Of a stretch of 7,577 nucleotides of DNA, positions 1 through 5,464 are shown piece by piece (the first letter of the stretch is position 1; every line of letters begins with the position of its first letter). The DNA comes from an uncultured Clostridium sp. Its GTDB lineage: Bacteria; Bacillota; Clostridia; Oscillospirales; Acutalibacteraceae. The stretch spans positions 1 through 7,577 of the forward strand of contig URIN01000063.1 of assembly GCA_900547915.1 (NCBI GenBank), written 5' to 3'. The translations under genes and the position numbers were made by a program. A model generated the notes under the pieces. The model worked only from the letters and a program-made list of their open reading frames with translations. It was not told the origin of the DNA and made no database searches.

Positions 1-24
1 TAATAAAATCAGTCAGTAAATATT

Positions 25-54
25 AAAAGGCGGTAAATTTTTGCCGCCTTTTTT
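25..54 (+). terminator. Intrinsic terminator of the upstream unit
   Basis: An inverted repeat, AAAAGGCGG (25-33) against CCGCCTTTT (44-52), is extended inward by a T-G wobble and A-T pairs to leave a very small loop, and is followed by a T-run. This is the standard form of a rho-independent terminator. It ends a transcript coming from before the window. The window opens with TAATAA, which could be the stop of that gene, but no coding sequence can be read here. By operon convention the gene may be tsf; that is a guess. Confidence 0.85.
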
Positions 55-64
55 GTTTTATCTA

Positions 65-96
65 TTTACTTTATTTTTAAAATATATTAATATAAT
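65..96 (+). promoter_or_regulatory. Putative sigma-A promoter for the pyrH operon
   Basis: Between the terminator and pyrH the sequence is very AT-rich. Two overlapping readings are possible. One is TTTACT (65-70) as -35, a 17-base spacer, and TAATAT (88-93) as -10. The other is the consensus -10 TATAAT (91-96) with a poor -35 (ACTTTA, 68-73). Position just after a terminator and before the first gene supports a promoter here, but the -35 is weak and AT-rich DNA yields such matches easily. Confidence 0.45.
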
Positions 97-121
97 AATT
101 AACGGAAATACGAAAAATAAC

Positions 122-126
122 GGAGG
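122..126 (+). promoter_or_regulatory. Shine-Dalgarno site deciding the pyrH start
   Basis: GGAGG lies 6 bases before the ATG at 133. The reading frame is also open from a TTG at 127, but that codon directly abuts the Shine-Dalgarno core and could not be used with normal spacing. The ATG at 133 is therefore chosen as the start. Confidence 0.85.
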
Positions 127-132
127 TTGATT

Positions 133-840
133 ATGAGCGCTGTATATAAAAGGATACTCCTTAAATTGTCCGGCGAGGTGCTTGCCGGTTCTAAATCAAC
201 GGGTATTGACAATGATACTGTTGTAACGATCTGCAAATCCATAAAAGCTGTTGCAGATCTTGGCGTAGAGGTTGCAATAGTAGTCGGCGGAGGAAATTTC
301 TGGAGAGGCAGATCAAGTGACGGAATGGACAGAGCAAGGGCAGATCATATCGGTATGCTCGCAACGGCAATGAATTCTCTCGCTCTTTGTGATGCGTTGG
401 AACAGCTCGGTGCTGATGTTCGTGTGCAGACCGCTATTGAGATGAGACAGATAGCAGAGCCTTATATCAGAAATCGTGCTATACGCCATCTCGAAAAGGG
501 CAGAATAGTTATATTCGGTTGCGGCACAGGCTCACCGTTCTTCTCAACGGATACTGCTGCTGCATTAAGAAGTGTAGAAATGAATGCTGACGCGCTTCTG
601 AAAGCAACAAATGTTGACGGCGTATTTGATATGGATCCTAATAAATATCCTGACGCTGTAAAATATGATTCAGTAACATTCAAAGAGGTAATTAACAGAG
701 ATCTCAAAGTTATGGATTCAACGGCATTTTCACTTTGCAAAGATAACGATATGACAATTATTGTTTTCAACCTGGATAACCCAAATAATCTTGTGGATGT
801 TGTTTCAGGCAAAAATATCGGCACAACTGTTACCAACTGA
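133..840 (+). CDS. pyrH: UMP kinase (uridylate kinase)
   Basis: This is the cytosolic UMP kinase that phosphorylates UMP to UDP with ATP in pyrimidine nucleotide synthesis. It belongs to the amino acid kinase fold and is not related to eukaryotic UMP/CMP kinases. The 235-residue product has the usual family length. Visible landmarks are the N-terminal KLSGE motif (residues 11-15), the glycine-rich [11 protein letters not shown] (50-60), [11 protein letters not shown] (71-81), [18 protein letters not shown] (129-146), [13 protein letters not shown] (157-169) and MDSTA (194-198). Bacterial PyrH enzymes are hexameric and typically respond to GTP and UTP; nothing here is specific to that. It is the first gene after the putative promoter. 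Its frame ends in three successive in-frame stops (TGA TAA TAG, 838-846). frr follows 29 bases later, the classical order. Identification is secure. Confidence 0.97.
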   Translation: MSAVYKRILLKLSGEVLAGSKSTGIDNDTVVTICKSIKAVADLGVEVAIVVGGGNFWRGRSSDGMDRARADHIGMLATAMNSLALCDALEQLGADVRVQTAIEMRQIAEPYIRNRAIRHLEKGRIVIFGCGTGSPFFSTDTAAALRSVEMNADALLKATNVDGVFDMDPNKYPDAVKYDSVTFKEVINRDLKVMDSTAFSLCKDNDMTIIVFNLDNPNNLVDVVSGKNIGTTVTN

Positions 841-869
841 TAATAGGTCAAAAGAAAGGTGAACATATT

Positions 870-1424
870 ATGGAAACTGTATTCAATAAAACAAATGAAA
901 AAATGAATAAGTGCCTTGATGCTCTTGAAAGAGATTATAAGGCAGTTCGCGCGGGCAGAGCAAATCCCGCAGTTCTTGACAGAGTTACCGTTGATTATTA
1001 CGGAACTGCAACACCCATAAATCAGGTTGCCGCTATCAGCGTTCCTGAACCGAGAATGCTTATGATTCAGCCGTGGGATGCTTCCATTATCAAAGAGATA
1101 GAAAAAGCAATCAACACTTCAGAGATAGGCATCAATCCTAATAATGACGGCAAGGTTATCCGCCTTGTATTCCCTCCGCTTACCGAGGAACGCCGTAAGG
1201 ATCTTGTTAAGGATATCTCAAAACGCGGCGAAGAAGCAAAGGTAGCTATCAGAAATATCCGCCGTGATGCTATGGACGATATTAAAAAGCTCAAGAAAAA
1301 CAATGAGATCACAGAGGATGATCTCAAAGACGGAGAAAAGAAACTTCAGGACATCACTGATGATTTCGTTAAACAGGTAGAAGAGATGGAAAAGAAGAAG
1401 GAAAAGGAGATTCTTTCTATCTAA
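870..1424 (+). CDS. frr: Ribosome recycling factor
   Basis: Ribosome recycling factor acts with EF-G to split the post-termination ribosome and release mRNA and tRNA. The product is 184 residues, the typical length. It shows the expected two-domain pattern. A charged helical domain I is made from the N-terminal helix (about 1-30, with the conserved VRAGRANPAVLD at 26-37) and the C-terminal helices (about 105-184, including FPPLTEERRKDLVK at 101-114 and RNIRRDAMDDIKK at 128-140). The small beta domain II lies between (about 31-104, with YYGTATPINQVA and QPWDASIIKEIEKAI). The ribosome binding site GAAAGGTGA sits 7 bases before the ATG at 870. After the stop a terminator-like hairpin follows, so pyrH-frr may be made in excess over the genes downstream. 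Identification is secure. Confidence 0.97.
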   Translation: METVFNKTNEKMNKCLDALERDYKAVRAGRANPAVLDRVTVDYYGTATPINQVAAISVPEPRMLMIQPWDASIIKEIEKAINTSEIGINPNNDGKVIRLVFPPLTEERRKDLVKDISKRGEEAKVAIRNIRRDAMDDIKKLKKNNEITEDDLKDGEKKLQDITDDFVKQVEEMEKKKEKEILSI

Positions 1425-1450
1425 CCAAATCCGCTTTCGGGCGGCAGATT

Positions 1451-1493
1451 GCAGTTAAGGCGGGGAACTCTCTCCGCCGTTCTGCGTTTTTTT
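1451..1493 (+). terminator. Intra-operon intrinsic terminator or attenuator after frr
   Basis: GCAG (1451-1454) and GGCGG (1459-1463) pair with CCGCC (1474-1478) and CTGC (1482-1485), with a small internal loop and an inner GGGA/TCTC-type extension. The tract GTTTTTTT (1486-1493) follows, which is textbook for a rho-independent terminator. I see no convincing promoter between it and uppS, so partial termination is more likely than a complete transcript end. A second GGCGG at 1440-1444, and CCGC at 1431-1434, could pair with the same arms and so form a competing structure. Confidence 0.72.
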
Positions 1494-1531
1494 GATGAAT
1501 TATTCAACCCGCATGCTTCACGGCTGGGTAT

Positions 1532-1576
1532 CTGCTTTGCGCAAATGGTTTTCAGAAGGCGCAAGGCGAAAGGCAG
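1532..1576 (+). promoter_or_regulatory. Structured uppS leader: hairpin plus GAAAGGCAG ribosome binding site
   Basis: The left arm at 1533-1542 (TGCTTTGCGC) pairs over ten positions, two of them G-U, with 1559-1568, giving a hairpin that ends where the ribosome binding site GAAAGGCAG (1568-1576) begins. The same left arm, taken as 1532-1542, can instead pair with 1566-1576 at ten of eleven positions (one G-A mismatch, one wobble), which would cover the ribosome binding site. The two folds exclude each other. The AAAGG core lies 13 bases before the ATG; the continuation AGAGTGATC also resembles the complement of the 16S 3' end. Pairing is seen in the sequence; regulation is inference. Confidence 0.5.
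1556..1576 (+). repeat. Three tandem 7-base repeats overlapping the uppS ribosome binding site
   Basis: AAGGCGC (1556-1562), AAGGCGA (1563-1569) and AAGGCAG (1570-1576) are three adjacent 7-mers of form AAGGCRN. Each carries an AAGG core, and only the last is at a usable distance from the uppS start. The repeat is what allows the alternative pairing registers described for the leader. Confidence 0.6.
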
Positions 1577-1586
1577 AGTGATCTAA

Positions 1587-2303
1587 ATGGCTATCTTTAC
1601 CAAAAATAATACACAATCCACTGAGTTTTCCGTTTTGCCGCATCATCTCGGCATTATTATGGACGGTAACGGCAGATGGGCTAAAAAAAGAGCCCTTCCG
1701 CGTACTGCCGGTCATAAAGTAGGTGCGGATGTGTTTAAAAAAATATCCAAAGAATGCGGAAGACTAGGAATTGATGAAGTTACCTTTTATGCCTTCTCTA
1801 CAGAAAACTGGAAACGCCCTAAAGAGGAAGTAGAAACCCTTATGCGCCTCTTTTATGATTATCTTATTGAGGCAAAGAATGATCTTCAGTCAAGCGGAAA
1901 TATGAGGATCAGATTTGTAGGTGAAAAAGAGGGAATGCATCCTAAGCTTCTTGAACTTATGGAAGAGGCAGAAAAGGAAACATCTTCAAGAACGGGCACT
2001 GTAATTAATCTTGCAATTAATTACGGAGGCAGGCAGGAAATCGTGTCGGCCGTAAATAAACTTATTGCTCAGGGTAAAACAAGTATTAGTGAGGATGATA
2101 TCAGTTCCAATCTCTATACCTCTCCCGATTGTGATCTTATTATCCGCCCAAGCGGCGAGCAGCGCCTTTCAAATTTCCTGCTTTGGCAGTCGGCATACAG
2201 TGAATTCTGGTATAGTGATGTGCTTTGGCCCGATTTTACAGAGAAAGACCTGCACATGGCTCTTGCCGATTTTGAAAAAAGAAACCGCAGATTCGGAGGC
2301 TGA
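1587..2303 (+). CDS. uppS: Isoprenyl transferase (undecaprenyl diphosphate synthase)
   Basis: This cis-prenyltransferase adds isopentenyl diphosphate units to farnesyl diphosphate to make undecaprenyl diphosphate, the lipid carrier for peptidoglycan and other wall polymers. The 238-residue product is slightly shorter than the roughly 250-260 of the E. coli and B. subtilis enzymes. Family signatures are complete. They are HLGIIMDGNGRWAKKR (20-35) with the catalytic/Mg-binding Asp26, YAFSTENWKRP (68-78), INLAINYGGRQEI (140-152) and the C-terminal block DLIIRPSGEQRLSNFLLWQ (183-201). In that block Arg187, Arg193 and Ser195 correspond to E. coli diphosphate-binding Arg194, Arg200 and Ser202, and Glu206 to Glu213. 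The commoner IRTSGE/IRTGGE is IRPSGE here. An in-frame TAA at 1584-1586 directly before the ATG fixes the start. cdsA starts 2 bases after the stop, so the two are probably translationally coupled. Confidence 0.96.
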   Translation: MAIFTKNNTQSTEFSVLPHHLGIIMDGNGRWAKKRALPRTAGHKVGADVFKKISKECGRLGIDEVTFYAFSTENWKRPKEEVETLMRLFYDYLIEAKNDLQSSGNMRIRFVGEKEGMHPKLLELMEEAEKETSSRTGTVINLAINYGGRQEIVSAVNKLIAQGKTSISEDDISSNLYTSPDCDLIIRPSGEQRLSNFLLWQSAYSEFWYSDVLWPDFTEKDLHMALADFEKRNRRFGG

Positions 2304-2305
2304 TT

Positions 2306-3172
2306 ATGAAACAAAGAGTAATTACTGCAATAGTTTTATTGCTTGTTCTGGCGCTTGTTGTATGGCAGATCAATACACCGCTTTTCGTGCTCGTAATAGC
2401 ATTTCTCAGTGCAGTTGCCGCAAATGAGATTATGCGCTGCGCCAAAATATCAAATAAATTTATACTTGTGTTCGGCACTGCCGTGGCGGCAGTATTCCCG
2501 CTTTTTGCAAGTCCAAAAGTTCTGGAACCTGTTGTTTCGGCGGATGTGTGGGGTCCAGTGATTTCCGCAGTGCCGTCTATCGTATATATAATAGCAGTCG
2601 GAATTATAATGTGCCTTGCAATGCTAAAAGGCTATGCGCACACAAAGTTTGAAGATGTTGCAATTGCATTTTTCGGAAGCGTCTGCGTGCCGTTTGCTTT
2701 TTCTGTTTTTCTAAGGCTTCGTGATATGTTCATAAATGAGCAGTTCGGAATCTACCTCATCTTTTTCGCGCTTATATGTGCTCTCGGCACCGATGTCGGC
2801 GCTCAGCTCGGCGGAATGGCTTTCGGCAAACATAAAATGAGCCCCAATATCAGTCCTAAGAAAACCATCGAGGGCGCCGCCTGCGGCATTGTTACTTCAA
2901 TAGTGCTTAATGCCGTGGCATTTATGCTTTATAATCGTTTTGCCGATGCCACACTTGACGCGGTTGGAGCAACAATAATCTTAGTGTGCTGTGTTCCCGT
3001 TTCATTTATGGGTATGATGGGCGATCTTACAGCATCCGTACTAAAACGTAATTTCGGTGTTAAGGATTTCGGAAAGATCTTCCCGGGTCACGGCGGAGTT
3101 ATGGATAGGTTTGATTCCGTTTTATTTACACTTCTTCTTACATATGTTATGGCGCTCGTTGCATTTTGCTGA
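2306..3172 (+). CDS. cdsA: Phosphatidate cytidylyltransferase (CDP-diacylglycerol synthase)
   Basis: This is an integral membrane enzyme that joins CTP and phosphatidic acid to give CDP-diacylglycerol, the precursor of the anionic phospholipids. The 288-residue product is almost all hydrophobic, with about eight likely membrane segments (near 5-20, 24-45, 52-68, 90-108, 117-137, 147-168, 190-209 and 220-240, plus a last one at 270-287). The family block runs TDVGAQLGGMAFGKHK, then MSPNISPKKTIEG (162-190). The C-terminal CDS signature is at 244-270: SVLKRNFGVKD, then PGHGGVMDRFD with its conserved Asp and Arg residues. The ribosome binding site GGAGG (2295-2299) lies inside the end of uppS, 6 bases before the ATG. 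The last codons overlap the hairpin that precedes dxr. Confidence 0.96.
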   Translation: MKQRVITAIVLLLVLALVVWQINTPLFVLVIAFLSAVAANEIMRCAKISNKFILVFGTAVAAVFPLFASPKVLEPVVSADVWGPVISAVPSIVYIIAVGIIMCLAMLKGYAHTKFEDVAIAFFGSVCVPFAFSVFLRLRDMFINEQFGIYLIFFALICALGTDVGAQLGGMAFGKHKMSPNISPKKTIEGAACGIVTSIVLNAVAFMLYNRFADATLDAVGATIILVCCVPVSFMGMMGDLTASVLKRNFGVKDFGKIFPGHGGVMDRFDSVLFTLLLTYVMALVAFC

Positions 3173-3186
3173 GCGCGGAAAGGCAG
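3152..3186 (+). promoter_or_regulatory. Hairpin plus GAAAGGCAG ribosome binding site before dxr
   Basis: GCGCTC (3152-3157) and GAGCGC (3171-3176) form a perfect 6-base-pair stem with a 13-base loop that includes the end of cdsA and the first base of its TGA stop. One base after the stem comes GAAAGGCAG (3178-3186), whose AAAGG core lies 11 bases before the dxr ATG at 3195. The arrangement repeats that seen before uppS and ispG. The stem is short, so folding is plausible but not certain. Confidence 0.4.
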
Positions 3187-3194
3187 TCTGAAAT

Positions 3195-4340
3195 ATGAAA
3201 ACTCTTTCAATCCTTGGCTCAACTGGTTCAATAGGAACTCAGTCACTTGATGTCTGCCGTATGCATTCTTACAGCGTCAAGTGTTTGACGGCTAATACTG
3301 ATGTTGAAAAAATGGAAGAGCAGATACGAGAGTTCAAACCTGAACTCGTCTGCATGATGAATGAGGACGCAGCTCATGAACTTAAAACCAGAGTTGCGGA
3401 TACTGATGTTAAGGTAACCTGCGGCATGCAGGGCCTTATCGAGTGTGCCACATATCCCGGCGCAGATACCGTTCTCAATTCAGTGGTAGGAATGATAGGA
3501 CTTATGCCTACTCTTGAAGCGATTAAGGCTAAAAAAACAATTGCCCTTGCAAATAAGGAAACACTTGTGGCAGGAGGCAGTCTTGTAACGAGTCTTGCAA
3601 AGGAAAACGGTGTTTCAATTCTCCCTGTAGACAGCGAACATTCCGCCATTTTTCAGGCACTTCAGGGAAGTCCGTCAAAAGATGCTGTTAAAAAAATAAT
3701 ACTTACAGCTTCAGGCGGCCCGTTCTTTGGCAGAACTCTTAGCGAACTTGAAAACGTTACTCCGCAGGACGCTTTAAAGCATCCCAACTGGAATATGGGG
3801 GCTAAAATTACCATAGATTCGGCTACCATGATGAATAAAGGCCTTGAGTTTATCGAGGCAAAATGGCTGTTTGATATGCCGAATGACGCTATTGATATAG
3901 TCGTTCACCGTGAATCTGTAGTTCACTCAGCTATTGTTTATAAAGACAATTCTGTTATAGCTCAGCTTGGCGTGCCGGATATGAGAATTCCTATTCAGTA
4001 CGCTCTGACTTATCCTCAGCGTGAAGAAAGCCCGGTTAAGGAGCTTTCTCTTGCCGATTACGGAAAGCTCACTTTCTTTGAGCCGGACTATAAAACGTTC
4101 AAGTGTATAGATGTCTGCAAAAAAGCCATTGAAATGGGCGGACTTCACCCGGCAGCCGCAAACGGCGCAAATGAGGAAAGTGTAAAGCTTTTCTTAAACG
4201 GAAAAATTAAATTCACAGATATTGCATATCTTAATGAGGAGGCAATGCTCAACGCGTCTGAAAAATCAGATTTCACGCTGAGTGATGTCCTTGAAGCGGA
4301 CAGAATTGCCCGCGAATTTGTAATTAATAATTATCAGTGA
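3195..4340 (+). CDS. dxr: 1-deoxy-D-xylulose 5-phosphate reductoisomerase
   Basis: Dxr is the committed step of the MEP isoprenoid pathway, converting DXP to 2-C-methyl-D-erythritol 4-phosphate with NADPH and a divalent metal. It is the target of fosmidomycin. The 381-residue product has normal length. The N-terminal Rossmann domain opens with LGSTGSIGTQSLDV (7-20), the NADPH-binding loop. The core contains NSVVGMIGLMPTLEAI (95-110), ALANKETLVAGG (117-128), PVDSEHSAIFQAL (144-156), ILTASGGPFF (169-178), HPNWNMGAKITIDSATMMNKGLEFIEAKWLF (196-226) and VVHRESVVHS (236-245). Asp146, Glu148 and Glu218 align with the E. coli metal ligands Asp150, Glu152 and Glu231. His196 and Trp199 match its mobile active-site loop. 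A C-terminal helical domain follows. All catalytic positions are present. Confidence 0.97.
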   Translation: MKTLSILGSTGSIGTQSLDVCRMHSYSVKCLTANTDVEKMEEQIREFKPELVCMMNEDAAHELKTRVADTDVKVTCGMQGLIECATYPGADTVLNSVVGMIGLMPTLEAIKAKKTIALANKETLVAGGSLVTSLAKENGVSILPVDSEHSAIFQALQGSPSKDAVKKIILTASGGPFFGRTLSELENVTPQDALKHPNWNMGAKITIDSATMMNKGLEFIEAKWLFDMPNDAIDIVVHRESVVHSAIVYKDNSVIAQLGVPDMRIPIQYALTYPQREESPVKELSLADYGKLTFFEPDYKTFKCIDVCKKAIEMGGLHPAAANGANEESVKLFLNGKIKFTDIAYLNEEAMLNASEKSDFTLSDVLEADRIAREFVINNYQ

Positions 4341-4349
4341 GGCGGTTGA

Positions 4350-5390
4350 GTGAGTTTGAGTTCAGTTTGGAACACCGTTTATCCCATAATCATAGCGATA
4401 CTGTTTTTTGAACTTGTCATCATAATTCACGAAGCGGGGCATTTCGGCGCCGCAAGGCTTATGAAGATAAAAGTCAACGAATTTTCAGTAGGTATGGGTC
4501 CGAAAATATTTTCGTTCACAAAAGGGCAGACGAAATATTCGCTCAGGTGGATACTTTTCGGAGGTTACTGCGCTATGGAGGGCGAGGATGAGGATTCTGA
4601 CGATAGCGGTTCGTTCTCTAAAAAAAGTGTTGGTGCTCGTATGTTTGTTGTTGCGGCAGGCGCGATAATGAATCTTATACTCGGATTTCTTATCGTTGTC
4701 TGTATCGTTTCAAGCGGAGATCTGATAGGAACCACCACCGTTGCAAAGTTTGACGATAACGCAGTCAGTGCCGCAAGCGGTCTTCAGGCAGGCGATACTA
4801 TAAAAAGCATAGACGGCATGCGTGTGTTTACACCAACGGATGTTGAAACAGGTCTAAGCCGTTCACCTGACGGCAATGTTCAGATGGTTGTTGAAAGAGA
4901 CGGAAAAGCAGTCTCTCTTGATGTTAAATTCGATATGCAGGAATACGAGGGCACGCAGTATATCAGTATGGATTTCTGGTTGCTTGGCAAAGATAAAACA
5001 GTCGGAGGTGTCCTTGAAAGCAGCTGCGGAATGTTCGTTTCATATATGCGTATGATTTTTCTTTCAGTTGCCGACCTGCTTTCAGGCAGATACGGATTAT
5101 CTGATCTCAGCGGACCTGTGGGTGCCGTTTCAGTCGTTTCTACAGCCGTAAAAACAAGCTTTACGTCAATGCTTCGCATTATGGCATTGCTTACTATCAA
5201 TATAGGTCTTTTCAATCTTTTCCCGATTCCTGCGCTGGACGGCTGGCGCTTCTTTATGCTGATAGGAGAGGGGATTTTCAAAAAGAAACTTCCCGCTAAA
5301 TGGGAATATGTTATAAATGCCGTGGGTCTTGTGCTGCTGCTCGGACTTATGGTGGTAGTAACATTTTCAGATGTTACAAAACTCTTTTAA
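4350..5390 (+). CDS. rseP: RIP metalloprotease, site-2 protease family (RseP/RasP type)
   Basis: This is a membrane-embedded zinc protease of family M50 that cuts transmembrane segments of substrates such as anti-sigma factors (RsiW in B. subtilis). Its substrate here is unknown. The start is GTG at 4350: an in-frame TGA sits directly before it (4347-4349), and GAGG (4339-4342), overlapping the dxr stop, serves as ribosome binding site. The 346-residue product is shorter than E. coli RseP (450) and fits a single-PDZ form. The first membrane segment (about 11-30) carries the zinc motif HEAGH (27-31). Near 97-120 lies a second segment with AGAIMNLILG, at about 128-195 a PDZ-like domain (LQAGDTIKSIDGMRV at 145-159), then SGPVG (254-258) and NLFPIPALDG (289-298) with the third zinc ligand Asp297. 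The usual LDGG is LDGW here. A last membrane segment is at 320-340. Confidence 0.94.
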   Translation: MSLSSVWNTVYPIIIAILFFELVIIIHEAGHFGAARLMKIKVNEFSVGMGPKIFSFTKGQTKYSLRWILFGGYCAMEGEDEDSDDSGSFSKKSVGARMFVVAAGAIMNLILGFLIVVCIVSSGDLIGTTTVAKFDDNAVSAASGLQAGDTIKSIDGMRVFTPTDVETGLSRSPDGNVQMVVERDGKAVSLDVKFDMQEYEGTQYISMDFWLLGKDKTVGGVLESSCGMFVSYMRMIFLSVADLLSGRYGLSDLSGPVGAVSVVSTAVKTSFTSMLRIMALLTINIGLFNLFPIPALDGWRFFMLIGEGIFKKKLPAKWEYVINAVGLVLLLGLMVVVTFSDVTKLF

Positions 5391-5403
5391 TAATATAAAT
5401 TGC

Positions 5404-5456
5404 GCCGTCTATACGGCAGTGAGCGCGCCCCGAAAAGGGGCAGCGCCGAAAGGCAG
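5404..5456 (+). promoter_or_regulatory. Two-hairpin leader and GAAAGGCAG ribosome binding site of ispG
   Basis: In the 74-base gap after rseP, GCCGT (5404-5408) pairs with ACGGC (5413-5417) around a 4-base loop. A second, strong hairpin pairs GCGCGCCCC (5423-5431) with GGGGC-A-GCGC (5437-5446), with one bulged A and a GAAAA loop. No T-run follows, so this is not an intrinsic terminator. The nonamer GAAAGGCAG (5448-5456) follows one base after the stem, with AAAGG 11 bases before the ATG at 5465. Possible roles are mRNA processing or stability, or translational control. None is shown by the sequence. Confidence 0.55.
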
Positions 5457-5464
5457 GGTTCTTT

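Noticed and set aside
1..24. TAATAA at the left edge as the stop of an upstream tsf gene.
   Set aside because: No coding sequence is available before it, so neither the frame nor the gene can be supported.
462..866. A 134-codon open frame on the minus strand across pyrH.
   Set aside because: It lies antisense to a securely identified gene, its translation has no recognisable motif, and I see no ribosome binding site; it is a shadow of the pyrH codon pattern.
939..948. AAGGCAG inside frr, and GAAAAGGGCAG-like strings inside pyrH (about 493) and rseP (about 4517), as further copies of the leader motif.
   Set aside because: They lie within coding sequence, away from starts, and are not the exact nonamer. 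They show that the shorter core arises by chance.
1495..1581. A 28-codon open frame (starts MNYSTRMLHGW) between the frr terminator and uppS, ending 5 bases before the uppS ATG.
   Set aside because: No ribosome binding site precedes its ATG, which directly follows the terminator T-run, and the frame covers the structured leader. Its length is within chance, though a leader peptide cannot be excluded.
2065..2427. A 120-codon + strand frame overlapping the end of uppS and start of cdsA.
   Set aside because: Both overlapped genes are complete with all family motifs in other frames, and this translation resembles nothing I know.
5364..5399. Possible promoter for ispG-polC: TTTTCA or TTACAA with TAATAA, TAATAT or TATAAA at the end of rseP.
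   Set aside because: The -10-like choices overlap in plain AT-rich DNA, and none has a good -35 at 16-18 bases (TTACAA to TATAAA is 14). Too weak to call without transcript ends.
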